Source of the DNA: Neorhizobium sp. SHOUNA12A
GTDB lineage: Bacteria > Pseudomonadota > Alphaproteobacteria > Rhizobiales > Rhizobiaceae
Length of the DNA: 64,000 bases
Reading direction: 5' to 3'
Assembly: GCF_023006505.1 (NCBI RefSeq)
Contig: NZ_JALBGV010000021.1
Span: forward strand, 1 to 64,000
A program made the position numbers and the translations under genes. Below, one piece after another: positions 7,724-16,548 of the stretch (positions are counted from its first letter, which is position 1; each line of letters opens with the position of its first letter). The notes under the pieces are model-generated. The model saw nothing but the letters and a program-made list of their open reading frames with translations, did no database searches and was not told where the DNA came from.

Positions 7724-8509
7724 CTAGGGTTTACCGGCGCGGATATGCAGGAAGATCGGCGCCACGCGGGTATCGGCGACGACCGGTTCGGCCTTCGCCA
7801 CCTCTTCGGATGCCATCGGCTCGCCGAAAGCCTCGATCACCAGTTCGGCGTCGACGATCATCGACACCCAGGTGGTCAGCGTGCGGTGGAAACGCGGCAC
7901 CGAAAACGGCGTCAGCTTCGCCCGCTCCTCGTCCGGAATTTCAGAAAACAGCCAGCGTTCGATCCGCCCGTCCGTCTCGTCGAAATAATCAGCGATCTGC
8001 ACAGCCACCGCCTCTCCGCTCTCATCGCGGATATTCTTGCGCGTCGGCGGCACGAAACAGGGATGCAGGATCGAGAACTGCAGGAAACCGCCCGGCTTCA
8101 GGATGCGGTAAATGCCCTTCAGCACTTGGCGCTGATCGGCCATGTCCATCATCGACATGAAGGCCGTGACGAAATCAAAACTCTCGTCCGGAAAGCCGAT
8201 CCCCTGCCCGTCGCCGAGCGCATAGGCGATGCCGAGCGGATCGGCAGCCTCGGTCTCGCGAGCGTAGCGGATGAAGGTCGGGGCGATGTCGAGGCCGGTC
8301 ATCTCGGCGCCGAGCCGGGCGACTGAGCGGGTATTGGTGCCCTCGCCGCAGCCGAGATCGAGGCCTTTCAACCCGGCAACCGGCGGCAGCATGTCGAGAA
8401 AGGCCGGGGTGTTCAGCGCGTCCCGGTATTTGTCGTAACCCGCCCGCGAATAGATCGTCCAGGTCTCGGCATTGCTCTCCCAATGGGAGCCGACATCAGT
8501 CGCATCCAT
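7724..8509 (-). CDS. Class I SAM-dependent methyltransferase
   Basis: A 261-residue cytosolic methyltransferase. Motif I is GLKGLDLGCGEGTNTRSVA near residue 50, motif II is MTGLDIAPTFIRYA, and LGDGQGIGFPDESFDFVTAF matches the post-I region. A C-terminal half of about 130 residues includes LHPCFVPPTRKN, probably a substrate-binding cap. The substrate cannot be deduced. The gene is monocistronic, upstream of DUF1223 on the same strand and 158 bases downstream of ftsZ2. Its start MDATDVGSHW follows AGGAGGA. Confidence 0.82.
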   Translation of the reverse strand: MDATDVGSHWESNAETWTIYSRAGYDKYRDALNTPAFLDMLPPVAGLKGLDLGCGEGTNTRSVARLGAEMTGLDIAPTFIRYARETEAADPLGIAYALGDGQGIGFPDESFDFVTAFMSMMDMADQRQVLKGIYRILKPGGFLQFSILHPCFVPPTRKNIRDESGEAVAVQIADYFDETDGRIERWLFSEIPDEERAKLTPFSVPRFHRTLTTWVSMIVDAELVIEAFGEPMASEEVAKAEPVVADTRVAPIFLHIRAGKP

Positions 8510-8667
8510 GCTCTTCCTCCTCTCAATCGTCGAATGGGCGGCGAGCTATATCCGCGACGGATGACAATGAAAAGACGTCGGAACCCGGAAAGCAGAAGCC
8601 TTCCGGCAGCAAAAACCGCCGGAAGGCTCCTGTTGGAACGAATCTCCTGGCCCGGAGGCCGGGGCGG

Positions 8668-9693
8668 TTACTGCAGCGTGCGCTGGAACGTCTGCATGTC
8701 CGCCGGGGACCCCGGAGCAATGCCCGCATCGCCGCCGTCGAGGCCGGTCGCGACGACGGAGACACGGAACTTGCCGTCGAGGCTGCGGTCGAAGATTGCG
8801 CCGACGACGATATCGGCATCGTCCATGACCTCGTCGCGGATGCGGCTTGCGGCCTCGTCCACTTCGAACAGGGTCATGTCGGAACCGCCGGAGATCGAGA
8901 TCAGCACGCCCTTGGCGCCCTTCATCGAGATGTCGTCGAGCAGCGGATTGGCGATCGCAGCTTCCGCGGCGAGTAGCGCACGACCGTCGCCGGAGGCTTC
9001 GCCCGTGCCCATCATCGCCCTGCCCATGCCCTTCATCACCGATTTCACGTCGGCGAAATCGAGGTTGATGAGGCCTTCCTTGACGATCAGGTCGGTGATG
9101 CAGCCGACGCCAGCAAACAGCACCTTGTCGGCGGTCATGAACGCGTCGGCAAACGTGGTCTTGGCGTCGGCGATGCGGAAGAGATTCTGGTTCGGAATGA
9201 CGATGACCGTATCGGCGGCGCGACGCAGTTCCTCGATGCCGGCATCGGCCGTCTTCATGCGGCGATTGCCTTCGAAGGTGAAGGGCTTGGTAACGACACC
9301 GACGGTCAGGATGCCGGCATTGCGGGCAGCCTGGGCGATGATCGGCGCCGCACCGGTACCGGTGCCGCCGCCCATGCCGGCCGTCACGAAGCACATATGC
9401 GAGCCGGACAGATGATCCATGATCTCGTCGATCGATTCTTCTGCTGCAGCGCGGCCGATCTCCGGCAGCGAGCCGGCGCCGAGACCTTCGGTCACGTGGG
9501 CGCCGAGCTGGATGCGGCGGGATGCCTTGGAAGTCGCCAGGACCTGTGCGTCGGTATTGGCGGCGATGAAATCGACGCCTTCCAGCTCCTCGGCAATCAT
9601 GTTGTTGATGGCGTTGCCACCGCCGCCGCCGACGCCGATCACGGTGATCTTCGGCCGCATTTCGGTAATCTGGTGTTTTTTGGCGTCCGTCAT
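8668..9693 (-). CDS. ftsZ2: Short second FtsZ (FtsZ2 type) lacking the C-terminal tail
   Basis: A 341-residue tubulin-like GTPase. The core is complete: [18 protein letters not shown] at the start, the GTP-binding loop [13 protein letters not shown] near residue 107, and the T7 catalytic loop [12 protein letters not shown] near residue 205. It ends at MQTFQRTLQ, soon after the second domain, with no long linker and no conserved FtsA/ZipA-binding C-terminal peptide. Rhizobiales are known to carry such short FtsZ copies besides the full-length one in the dcw cluster. It is likely an accessory or modulating polymer. AAGGAG stands seven bases before the ATG. Confidence 0.9.
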   Translation of the reverse strand: MTDAKKHQITEMRPKITVIGVGGGGGNAINNMIAEELEGVDFIAANTDAQVLATSKASRRIQLGAHVTEGLGAGSLPEIGRAAAEESIDEIMDHLSGSHMCFVTAGMGGGTGTGAAPIIAQAARNAGILTVGVVTKPFTFEGNRRMKTADAGIEELRRAADTVIVIPNQNLFRIADAKTTFADAFMTADKVLFAGVGCITDLIVKEGLINLDFADVKSVMKGMGRAMMGTGEASGDGRALLAAEAAIANPLLDDISMKGAKGVLISISGGSDMTLFEVDEAASRIRDEVMDDADIVVGAIFDRSLDGKFRVSVVATGLDGGDAGIAPGSPADMQTFQRTLQ

Positions 9694-9911
9694 CGCAATC
9701 TCCTTGGCATCGGCACCCGCCGGCCGGGCGGCCTCGTGGCACCCGAATCACATGTATTTTAGCTGGGCAACAAGGCAGAGGCTTGGCGAAAGAACAAGCT
9801 TTGAGCCGCAGAAACCGTCCGAATGAAATTTTCCACAAGTTGCGTGGAACTTTTCCCGCTCACAGCAATTGTGAGGATTCGATCACAAAAGAGAGAGGAG
9901 CCGAGCGTATC

Positions 9912-10130
9912 ATGCCTACGTCCGCTGCACGTACGTCTATTGCCCCGCCGGATGAACATATCCTCACCGTTCAGGAGGCCCTTGAACCGCTCTTTCTTGC
10001 GCTCGAAGAGGAAGCGGAGATCAAGATGATCGCCGCCGCCGTCAAGGCCGGCTGGTCTGTCGAAGACGCCGTCACCGCGATCGACGAGCTTCGCCGGACA
10101 GAGCTCGTATCCGCCAGCTGGGCCCATTGA
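9912..10130 (+). CDS. Small hypothetical protein
   Basis: A 72-residue protein I do not recognise. After a polar start (MPTSAARTSIAPP) it is predicted mostly helical and amphipathic (LTVQEALEPLFLALEEEAE, then IAAAVKAGWSVEDAVTAIDEL), acidic, with no signal peptide or membrane segment. GGAG lies about 11 bases before the ATG at 9912. The frame stays open to 9783, but the upstream part overlaps the likely ftsZ2 promoter region. It is divergent from ftsZ2 and 80 bases upstream of the PanE-like gene. Confidence 0.6.
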   Translation: MPTSAARTSIAPPDEHILTVQEALEPLFLALEEEAEIKMIAAAVKAGWSVEDAVTAIDELRRTELVSASWAH

Positions 10131-10210
10131 CCCATCACAAAAACTCGTTCGCCTGAATTCCGAAGATGTCCTAAACCTACCGCACTGCATATAAGCGTTG
10201 CGAGGATATC

Positions 10211-11212
10211 ATGACCATCAGGAATATCTGCATCTATGGTGCGGGCGCTCTCGGGGGCACGTTTGCGACGAAGATTGCCAACGGGCTTGGCCCTGAGGCG
10301 GACGTCTCCGTCGTGGCGCGCGGCGCACATCTCGCCGCCATCCGCGACAAGGGCCTGACCGTCGAGCCGGGGGGCGATGCCGCGCCGCTCCGTGCGCGTG
10401 TCACCGCCACCAGCGATCCGTCGGATCTGCCGAGCCAAGACCTGATCATCACCGGTCTCAAGGGACACCAGCTTGCCGATGCCGCCGAGGGCCTCGCCGG
10501 CCTTCTCAAGGAAGGCACTCGGATCATCATGATCCTGAACGGCATCCCGTGGTGGTATTTCCATCGGGACGCGGAAAGCGGGCATGCGGAACGCCAGCTT
10601 TCGGAGCTAGATCCCGATGGAAAGCTATGGCGGCTCGTCGGGCCGGAACGGGTGATCGGGTGCGTCGCCTATCAGGGTGCTGAGGTAGTCGAGCCCGGCA
10701 CTATCCGTCTCAACGGCGATGGCCGCTTCTTCCTCGGCGAACCCTCCGGCGAACTCTCGCAGGACCTCCAGTCGATCTCGGCGCTTCTCGGCCGCGCCGG
10801 CCTCAACATCCTGCCGACAGAGCGGATCCGGGACGCGATCTGGACCAAGCTGATGGGTAATGCCGCCTACAACCCGATCAGCGCGCTCACCCGCGGCCGA
10901 ATGAACAGCATCATGGAAAACGCGGCGCTGGTCGAACAGGTCGGCAAGGTGATGACGGAGACCAGGGCTGTCGGCGAGGCGCTTGGCGCGGTCTTCAGCG
11001 GCAGCGTCGAAGAGCAGCTCAGCCGGTCGGGCGGTTTCGGCCCCGTCAGGACCTCGATGCTGCAGGACCTGCTTGCCGGCAAGGCGCTGGAGATCATGCC
11101 CCTGACCGGTATGGTGGTGGCGCTCGGAAAGCTCGCCGGCGTGCCGACGCCGACCTGCGAAACGGTGTTGGCGCTGACCCTCCAGCTCGACCGCGAAAAC
11201 CTCAGAAACTGA
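10211..11212 (+). CDS. 2-dehydropantoate 2-reductase family protein (PanE/ApbA)
   Basis: A 333-residue NADPH-dependent oxidoreductase. The Rossmann motif IYGAGALGGTFA is at residues 8-19, VARGAHLAAIRDKGL follows, and the helical C-terminal domain has IWTKLMGNAAYNPISALT, the family lysine/asparagine active-site region. In pantothenate synthesis this family reduces 2-dehydropantoate to pantoate. No other pan gene is nearby and several paralogues usually occur, so a different 2-keto acid substrate is possible. A 9-bp hairpin follows the stop. Confidence 0.8.
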   Translation: MTIRNICIYGAGALGGTFATKIANGLGPEADVSVVARGAHLAAIRDKGLTVEPGGDAAPLRARVTATSDPSDLPSQDLIITGLKGHQLADAAEGLAGLLKEGTRIIMILNGIPWWYFHRDAESGHAERQLSELDPDGKLWRLVGPERVIGCVAYQGAEVVEPGTIRLNGDGRFFLGEPSGELSQDLQSISALLGRAGLNILPTERIRDAIWTKLMGNAAYNPISALTRGRMNSIMENAALVEQVGKVMTETRAVGEALGAVFSGSVEEQLSRSGGFGPVRTSMLQDLLAGKALEIMPLTGMVVALGKLAGVPTPTCETVLALTLQLDRENLRN

Positions 11213-11268
11213 TTCAAGGTTTTATGAACCAGAATCCGCAAACCCACACAAGCGCCTGAAAAGATGAG

Positions 11269-11299
11269 GCGATGCCGACTTTCGACCGGCATCGCGTTT
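11269..11299. terminator. Bidirectional terminator candidate
   Basis: GCGATGCCG (11269-11277) pairs with CGGCATCGC (11287-11295), followed by GTTT on the plus strand. It lies between the convergent PanE-like and alpha/beta hydrolase genes. Confidence 0.65.
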
Positions 11300-11306
11300 A
11301 GCGATT

Positions 11307-12248
11307 TCACTTCTTGACCTGTTCCGCCCAGTTCGGCGCATTGCTCTTGCCATCCAGGAAGGGCAGCACGGTCGGCACCAGGGCCGGCGACGCGAAGGCC
11401 TCGTAATGGGTAAGATCGGGCAGGATCGCCAGCCGGTTCTTCGGCATGTTCTCGCGCATCCAGCCGGCATCCTTCAGGCCGCCGCCGAGCTTGTGATAGA
11501 ATTCGACGATGTGCTCCGGGCGGATCATGTCGCTGTCGCCGAAGACCAGCATGACTGGCATGGTCAACCTGGCGACCGCATCGGAGAAATCGTAGTCCCG
11601 GCGCATCAGGTCGCCCATCGCGTCGAGGAGCCGCGGGAATTCGGAGACATCCGGCGCTACCGCCTTGTAGGAGATGAACATCGGCGTCTCCTTCATCATC
11701 TCGGCCATGGCACCGCTGACGGCTTCCTGCTGGGGGATCATTTCCGGGAAGAAGCCGTTCTTGGCAAAGGGTGCCGAGGCGATGATGAGCCGCCGTACCT
11801 TTTCGGGTGACTGTGCGGCCATCTGCAGGCCGACGCCGCCGCCCATCGAATAACCCAGCACATCGACCTGCCCGTAGCCGAGTTCGGAGACGATCTTGCC
11901 CATGTCGGCGCCCATGGCTTCCAGGCTGAACGGCCGCTTGCCGAGCGACGTGCGGCCATGACCCTGGAGGTCGACGCCGATGACCTGGCGGTGCTGCGTC
12001 AGCGCCGGCATGATCGGCGCGAACATATCGATGGAGCCCAGACCGCCATGAAGCAGCAGCAGCGGTTCGCCCTCCCCGCGGATCTCGTAATAATAGTTGA
12101 TGCCGCCGACCTCGACATAGCCCTTCCTCGACGGCTCGGCGGCGATCGCCTGGGGTGTGGCCGCTTTCGGTTCCTGCGCTTCGGCCGGAGCCGGAACGAA
12201 CGATGCGACGACGGCTGCAATTGCGGTGGCCAATATCCTGATCGACAT
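11307..12248 (-). CDS. Exported alpha/beta hydrolase
   Basis: A 313-residue protein with a signal peptide (MSIRILATAIAAVVASF, cleavage near AEA). The hydrolase fold shows LLLLHGGLGSIDMF (HG oxyanion motif), the nucleophile elbow GYSMGG, DFSDAVARLTMPVMLVFGDSD (acid region) and LPDLTHYEAF (catalytic histidine). It is probably a periplasmic esterase or lactonase; the substrate is unknown. The start at 12248 has GAGGAGG directly upstream. An open frame to 12494 is rejected because it would run through a terminator hairpin at 12346-12371. Confidence 0.85.
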   Translation of the reverse strand: MSIRILATAIAAVVASFVPAPAEAQEPKAATPQAIAAEPSRKGYVEVGGINYYYEIRGEGEPLLLLHGGLGSIDMFAPIMPALTQHRQVIGVDLQGHGRTSLGKRPFSLEAMGADMGKIVSELGYGQVDVLGYSMGGGVGLQMAAQSPEKVRRLIIASAPFAKNGFFPEMIPQQEAVSGAMAEMMKETPMFISYKAVAPDVSEFPRLLDAMGDLMRRDYDFSDAVARLTMPVMLVFGDSDMIRPEHIVEFYHKLGGGLKDAGWMRENMPKNRLAILPDLTHYEAFASPALVPTVLPFLDGKSNAPNWAEQVKK

Positions 12249-12578
12249 GATGTCCTCCTCGATGGATTGGTTGGTGATGCCCCAAGGACGAAGAGGATAA
12301 GCCCGGGCCGACAATCCACGCCGAAATTTCTTCGCGCAAAAGAAAGTCCCGCCGCGAGGAGACGGCGGGACAGGTAGATTGGAGGTCAAAGTATTATTCT
12401 TGTGCGGCGGCTGCAGGGGACGAAAGCCGCCTGATTGTCTTCGGCGCGGCCTAGGGATATGCCGGCCGAAGCTGGTCTTCACGGAAGTAAACACACGGGA
12501 AACCGCAATGTTCCACTATTCGTTAACGACGTATTGTTAAGATTGATGAACTTCTATGCTGGCATCAATGAGGCAGGA
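12249..12578. other. Divergent intergenic region
   Basis: About 330 bases between the hydrolase and the DUF1883 gene. Besides the hairpins described as a candidate small RNA, nothing else is firm. The stretch 12500-12560 is AT-rich and probably holds the promoter of the DUF1883 gene. The open frame starting at 12435 is not taken as coding upstream of 12579. Confidence 0.5.
12335..12450 (-). ncRNA. Candidate small RNA or leader attenuator upstream of the hydrolase
   Basis: Two minus-strand hairpins occur 34 bases apart: GGCGGCT/AGCCGCC (12406-12431) and a 9-bp stem GTCCCGCCG/CGGCGGGAC (12346-12371) followed by TTTCTTTT, an intrinsic terminator. The linker and the terminator loop carry CCTCC and CTCCTC, which are complementary to Shine-Dalgarno sequences, as in many rhizobial trans-acting small RNAs. 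No convincing promoter was found, so the 5' end is a guess. It could instead be an attenuator in the hydrolase leader. Confidence 0.45.
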
Positions 12579-12893
12579 ATGGCCGTACCGAATTTCCGCT
12601 TTACCCACTACGACTTGAAGCCGCAGCGCGCGGGGACGACGATCGAGGTGACGTTGAATGCGGTCAACAACGTGCGCCTGATGAATGCCGCCAATTTCCA
12701 GCGCTTCACGGAACTGCTCGATTTCAAATATGTCGGCGGCGTCGCCAAACGATCCCCTATCCGCCTGGTCATCCCGGAGGCGGGCCATTGGCACGTCATC
12801 GTCGACATGGAAGGCCATCACGGTCTGGCGGAATCCTCCGTTAGGCTGATCGGAGCGCCGGCCAACGTCGTGGCTCAGAAACACGCCTCCTGA
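12579..12893 (+). CDS. DUF1883 domain protein
   Basis: A protein of about 104 residues made almost wholly of one DUF1883 domain. FTHYDLKPQRAGTTIEVTLN leads into NVRLMNAANFQRF, then YVGGVAKRSPIRLVIPEAG and HWHVIVDMEGHHGLAESSV. It has no signal peptide or membrane helix. The function of the domain is unknown; it is sometimes joined to TIR or other signalling domains. The start is uncertain: ATG 12579 (AGG just upstream) gives the domain length, while ATG 12546 would add 11 residues. It converges on rarA. Confidence 0.75.
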   Translation: MAVPNFRFTHYDLKPQRAGTTIEVTLNAVNNVRLMNAANFQRFTELLDFKYVGGVAKRSPIRLVIPEAGHWHVIVDMEGHHGLAESSVRLIGAPANVVAQKHAS

Positions 12894-12911
12894 TCGGCTG
12901 TCAGAAGAGTT

Positions 12912-14228
12912 TCACTTCGGATTTCGTTCCTTGCGAAGCTTGGCCCACCAGTCGAGCCGTTTGCGGATGTCGCGCTCGAAGCCGCGTTCCGGCGGATCGT
13001 AGAACGTCTGCCGGCCCATCTTTTCCGGAAAATAGTCCTGACCTGAAAAGGCCTCCGGCTCGTCGTGATCGTAGCGGTAACCGTCGCCATACCCCTCGCC
13101 CTTCATCAGCTTGGTCGGGGCATTGAGGATGTGTTTGGGCGGCAGGAGCGAGCCGTTTTCCTTGGCGGCGCGTGTGGCCGCCTTGAAGGCGGTATAGACC
13201 GCATTGGATTTCGGCGCGGTCGCCAGATAGACGCAGGCCTGCGCAAATGCCAACTCGCCTTCCGGCGAACCGAGATAGTCATAGGCATCCTTGGCGGCGT
13301 TGCAGACGACCAATGCCTGCGGATCGGCAAGACCAATATCCTCGATGGCCATGCGAACAAGCCGGCGGCCGAGATAAAGCGGGTCCTCGCCGGCATCGAA
13401 CATCCGCGCCAGATAATAAAGCGCCGCATCCGGGTCCGAGCCGCGCACCGACTTGTGGAGCGCCGAGATCAGATTGTAGTGGCCGTCCTGCGCCTTGTCG
13501 TAGACCGGCGCGCGGCGCTGGACGATCTGGGTGAGGCCGGTCGTATCGAAGACCTCCCCTTCCCGCGCGGCGCGCCAGACCTCTTCGGCAAGCGTCAGCA
13601 CGGCGCGGCCGTCGCCATCCGCCATGCGGATCAGGCTGGCCCGGGCGTCGTCGTCGAGCGGCAGCGGCTTGCCTTCGGCCTGTTCGGCGCGGGTGAGAAG
13701 CTCGCTCAGGCTCTCCTCGTCATGGCTGCGGAAGGTCAGCACCCGGGCACGCGACAGAAGAGCGGCGTTGAGCTCGAAGCTCGGGTTTTCGGTAGTCGCA
13801 CCGACCAGGATGACTGTGCCATCCTCCATGACCGGTAGGAAACTGTCCTGCTGGGCGCGATTGAAGCGATGGATCTCGTCGACGAACAGCAGCGTCTGGC
13901 GACCGTCCATACGGCGCAGGCGGGCGGTCTCGAACACTTTCTTCAGGTCCGCGACGCCGGAGAAGATCGCCGAGATTTGCTCGAACGCCAGCCCCGCCTC
14001 GCCCGATAGCAGCCGTGCGACTGTGGTCTTGCCGGTGCCGGGCGGTCCCCAGAAAATCATCGAGCCGAGCGAACCCGAGTCGATCATTCGGCGTAGCGCG
14101 CCATCTTCGCCGGTCAGGTGCGGCTGACCAGTGACTTCGGCAAGCGACTTCGGCCGCAGGCGGTCGGCGAGCGGCCGCCGGTTGGCGACCTCTTCCGGGA
14201 CCTTCGGCGCGAAGAGATCACCGCTCAT
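12912..14228 (-). CDS. rarA: Replication-associated recombination protein A (AAA+ ATPase)
   Basis: A 438-residue clamp-loader-like AAA+ ATPase that acts at stalled replication forks. Residues 21-40 hold PLADRLRPKSLAEVTGQPHL, the Walker A is GPPGTGKTT (61-69), Walker B LLFVDEIHRFN is near 113-123, and sensor 1 is GATTENPSFELN. The C-terminal MgsA tetramerisation domain contains RGSDPDAALYYLARM and SPEGELAFAQA. Full length for the family. Its ATG overlaps the degQ stop by four bases (ATGA), so the two are translationally coupled, a pairing common in Rhizobiales. Confidence 0.95.
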   Translation of the reverse strand: MSGDLFAPKVPEEVANRRPLADRLRPKSLAEVTGQPHLTGEDGALRRMIDSGSLGSMIFWGPPGTGKTTVARLLSGEAGLAFEQISAIFSGVADLKKVFETARLRRMDGRQTLLFVDEIHRFNRAQQDSFLPVMEDGTVILVGATTENPSFELNAALLSRARVLTFRSHDEESLSELLTRAEQAEGKPLPLDDDARASLIRMADGDGRAVLTLAEEVWRAAREGEVFDTTGLTQIVQRRAPVYDKAQDGHYNLISALHKSVRGSDPDAALYYLARMFDAGEDPLYLGRRLVRMAIEDIGLADPQALVVCNAAKDAYDYLGSPEGELAFAQACVYLATAPKSNAVYTAFKAATRAAKENGSLLPPKHILNAPTKLMKGEGYGDGYRYDHDEPEAFSGQDYFPEKMGRQTFYDPPERGFERDIRKRLDWWAKLRKERNPK

Positions 14229-15625
14229 CGAAAGAACTGCCTGATACGCTGGCCGTCGCGCTCGATCTCGACCCGCCAGAAACCCGGATCATCGTTGAGC
14301 ATGGCTTCCATGCCCTTGGTGCTGGTGACGGCAGTGCCGTTGAGCGAGATCAGGATGTCCTTCGGCTGGAAGCCCAGGCGCGCAGCGGGAGAGTTGCGCG
14401 TCACGTCGGTCACGATCACGCCGCTCTTTTCGGCCGGAATGTGCAGCTCGGTCGCGAGCTTCGGCGAGAGGTTGGCGATCCTCAGGCCGGCGAAGGGATT
14501 GCGGCCCTCGACAAGCCGCTCGTCGCGCGGCGTGGTTTCCGGCGCAGTGTTGAGTGCAAGGTTCACCTGCCGCTGGCCGTCCGCCGTCTGGACGGTGAGC
14601 GTCGCCTGCTTGCCGAGACCGGCGGTCGTCAGCCGGTAACCGAGCGCATCGGGATGCTCGACCGCAATGCCGTTGACGGCGATGACCACTTCGCCGGGCT
14701 TGAGGCCGGCCTTGTCCGCCGGTCCGCCCTCGACAACGCGGGTCACCAGAGCGCCGCGCGCGGTCTTGAGGCCGAGCGCTTCGGCAACATCCGAATTGAC
14801 CGCATCGAAGCTCGCGCCGACGAAGGGGCGTTCGAAGCTCTTCTTGCCCTCGGAAGCCGCCGCCAGAAAGACTTTGACGAGATTGGCGGGGATCGCAAAA
14901 CCGATGCCGTTCGAACCGCCGCCGCGCGAAAAGATCGCGGTGTTGATGCCGATCAGCTCGCCGTTCATGTTCATCAAGGCGCCGCCGGAATTGCCCGGAT
15001 TGATCGAAGCGTCGGTCTGGATGAAGAAGCCGAAATCGCCCGTGGTGATCTGGTTGCGGGCAAGTGCGGAGACGATCCCGCTCGTCACTGTCTGGCCGAC
15101 GCCGAACGGATTGCCGATCGCCAGCACGAGGTCGCCCACCTCGACGCGATCGGAATCGGCGACCGGCAGCACCGGGAAGTGCTCCTTCGACTTGATCCTG
15201 AGCACCGCAAGATCGACACTCTCGTCCTTCAGCACGACATCGCAGGGGAATTCGCGGCCATCCGCAAGCGCGATCTTGATGTCGTCGGCACCTTCGATGA
15301 CGTGGTTGTTGGTGACCACGAGGCCGTCAGCCGCAAGGATGACGCCGGAGCCGAGCGACGACTGCTTTTCCGAACGGTTCGGCATGCGCTGGCCGAAGAA
15401 CTGCTCGAAGAAGGGGTCCCCTGCAAACGGATTGAGGCGCTGCACGACCCGTTCGGCATAGACGTTGACGACGGCGCCGGCGGTCTGCTTGACCAGCGGC
15501 GAGAAGGAGAGCTGCATTTCCTGGCGGCTCTGTGGCACCACCTTGTCCTGGGCGAGTGCCGCGACTGGCATCAGGAGAGCGAGAGCGAGAAGGCCGGTCG
15601 TCACGCATTTCGGCATGGTCAGCAT
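14225..15625 (-). CDS. degQ: Periplasmic DegQ/DegP-type serine endoprotease
   Basis: A 466-residue HtrA-family protease. A signal peptide (residues 1-25, ending ALA) exports it. The trypsin-like domain has the triad His108 (VTNNHVIEGAD), Asp138 (VDLAVLRIK) and Ser213 (NPGNSGGALMN). Two PDZ domains follow, with GALVTRVVEGGPADKAGLK in PDZ1 and VTDVTRNSPAARLGFQ in PDZ2. It degrades or refolds damaged envelope proteins. ATG 15625 was chosen because GAGGA lies six bases upstream; ATG 15637 is the alternative. It overlaps rarA by four bases. Confidence 0.93.
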   Translation of the reverse strand: MLTMPKCVTTGLLALALLMPVAALAQDKVVPQSRQEMQLSFSPLVKQTAGAVVNVYAERVVQRLNPFAGDPFFEQFFGQRMPNRSEKQSSLGSGVILAADGLVVTNNHVIEGADDIKIALADGREFPCDVVLKDESVDLAVLRIKSKEHFPVLPVADSDRVEVGDLVLAIGNPFGVGQTVTSGIVSALARNQITTGDFGFFIQTDASINPGNSGGALMNMNGELIGINTAIFSRGGGSNGIGFAIPANLVKVFLAAASEGKKSFERPFVGASFDAVNSDVAEALGLKTARGALVTRVVEGGPADKAGLKPGEVVIAVNGIAVEHPDALGYRLTTAGLGKQATLTVQTADGQRQVNLALNTAPETTPRDERLVEGRNPFAGLRIANLSPKLATELHIPAEKSGVIVTDVTRNSPAARLGFQPKDILISLNGTAVTSTKGMEAMLNDDPGFWRVEIERDGQRIRQFFR

Positions 15626-15760
15626 GTAAGTCCTCATTTGAGAAAATCCGGATCGATTTGTAGCGTGGAAAACTAGAAAGGAAAGGTGGCGGAACAACGG
15701 AGATTGTGGCGAAAACCGTCAACCTTTTTCCCTATATAGGGTCAAAATCGGGAGAAAAAC

Positions 15761-16141
15761 ATGAGCTGGCTGACGGGTTTGAAAGGGTGGGCAAAACGGC
15801 TGAAACGCGACATTCTGGCGTTATGGCTCGCTTCGCGCGACCGCCGCGTGCCGTGGCACGCCAAGCTGGTGGCCGGCGCGGTCGCAGCCTACGCGCTGTC
15901 GCCGATCGACCTCATTCCCGACTTTATCCCCATTCTCGGTTATCTGGACGATCTGCTGATCGTGCCGCTCGGCATTCTCCTTGCGATCAAGCTAGTGCCC
16001 GCGCCGCTGATGAGCGAGTTCCGCAGCCAGGCCGAACGTTGGGCCGAAAGACCTACGAGCCGCACCGGCCTCGCCTTCATCCTTTCCATCTGGTTCTGCT
16101 GTCTCGTCTTCGCTCTCTGGAGCCTCTGGGAACTGAGCTGA
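15761..16141 (+). CDS. YkvA-like DUF1232 membrane protein
   Basis: A 126-residue small membrane protein. The DUF1232 signature is complete: WHAKLVAGAVAAYALSPIDL is followed by IPDFIPILGYLDDLLIVPLG (about residues 32-72). A hydrophobic segment at the C-terminus (TGLAFILSIWFCCLVFALWS) adds a second membrane helix. The function is unknown. The gene is divergent from degQ, and its ATG follows GGGAG. The DUF1311-like gene starts 37 bases after its stop, so they may share a transcript. Confidence 0.8.
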   Translation: MSWLTGLKGWAKRLKRDILALWLASRDRRVPWHAKLVAGAVAAYALSPIDLIPDFIPILGYLDDLLIVPLGILLAIKLVPAPLMSEFRSQAERWAERPTSRTGLAFILSIWFCCLVFALWSLWELS

Positions 16142-16178
16142 TCTCCAGGCGTTGCGCATCGAGATCAGGAGTGCAGCC

Positions 16179-16541
16179 ATGAGACATTTGACCATCGCCA
16201 TCGCCTCGATGGGCCTTCTTATCGGCCTGACGGTCGCAGCCAGTCCTCGGACCGCGTCGGCAGCGAGCTTCGACTGCGAGCGCGGCGATCTTGCCGCCGA
16301 CGAGAAGGTGATCTGCGACACGCGCACGCTCAACGACGCCGACGTGAAGATGGTGACGAGTTTCGATATCCTCACCGGCCTGATGGCAATGGGAAACCGC
16401 GGCAAACTACAGGACGAACAGAGCGCCTGGCTGAAGAAACGCCAGGCCTGCGGCGAGGATGTCGAATGCATCCGGTCAGCTTATGCCGAGAGGCTGAAGC
16501 AGCTGGACGAGGCGTATAAGAATTTGAACCGGCCGCTTTGA
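16179..16541 (+). CDS. Small periplasmic protein, DUF1311/LprI-like
   Basis: A 120-residue exported protein. A signal peptide (MRHLTIAIASMGLLIG onward, cleavage near ASA) precedes a mature part with four cysteines: FDCERGDLAADEKVICDTRTL and KKRQACGEDVECIRSAYAERL. The paired cysteines around a helical core match LprI/DUF1311 proteins, some of which inhibit lysozyme; that role is not shown here. ATG 16179 has AGGAG seven bases upstream and gives a clean signal peptide, unlike the first in-frame ATG at 16152. Confidence 0.75.
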   Translation: MRHLTIAIASMGLLIGLTVAASPRTASAASFDCERGDLAADEKVICDTRTLNDADVKMVTSFDILTGLMAMGNRGKLQDEQSAWLKKRQACGEDVECIRSAYAERLKQLDEAYKNLNRPL

Positions 16542-16548
16542 ACGGGTC

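Noticed and set aside
12435-12578. Long N-terminal extension of the DUF1883 gene
   Set aside because: The sequence before 12579 does not belong to the domain and lies in the probable promoter region.
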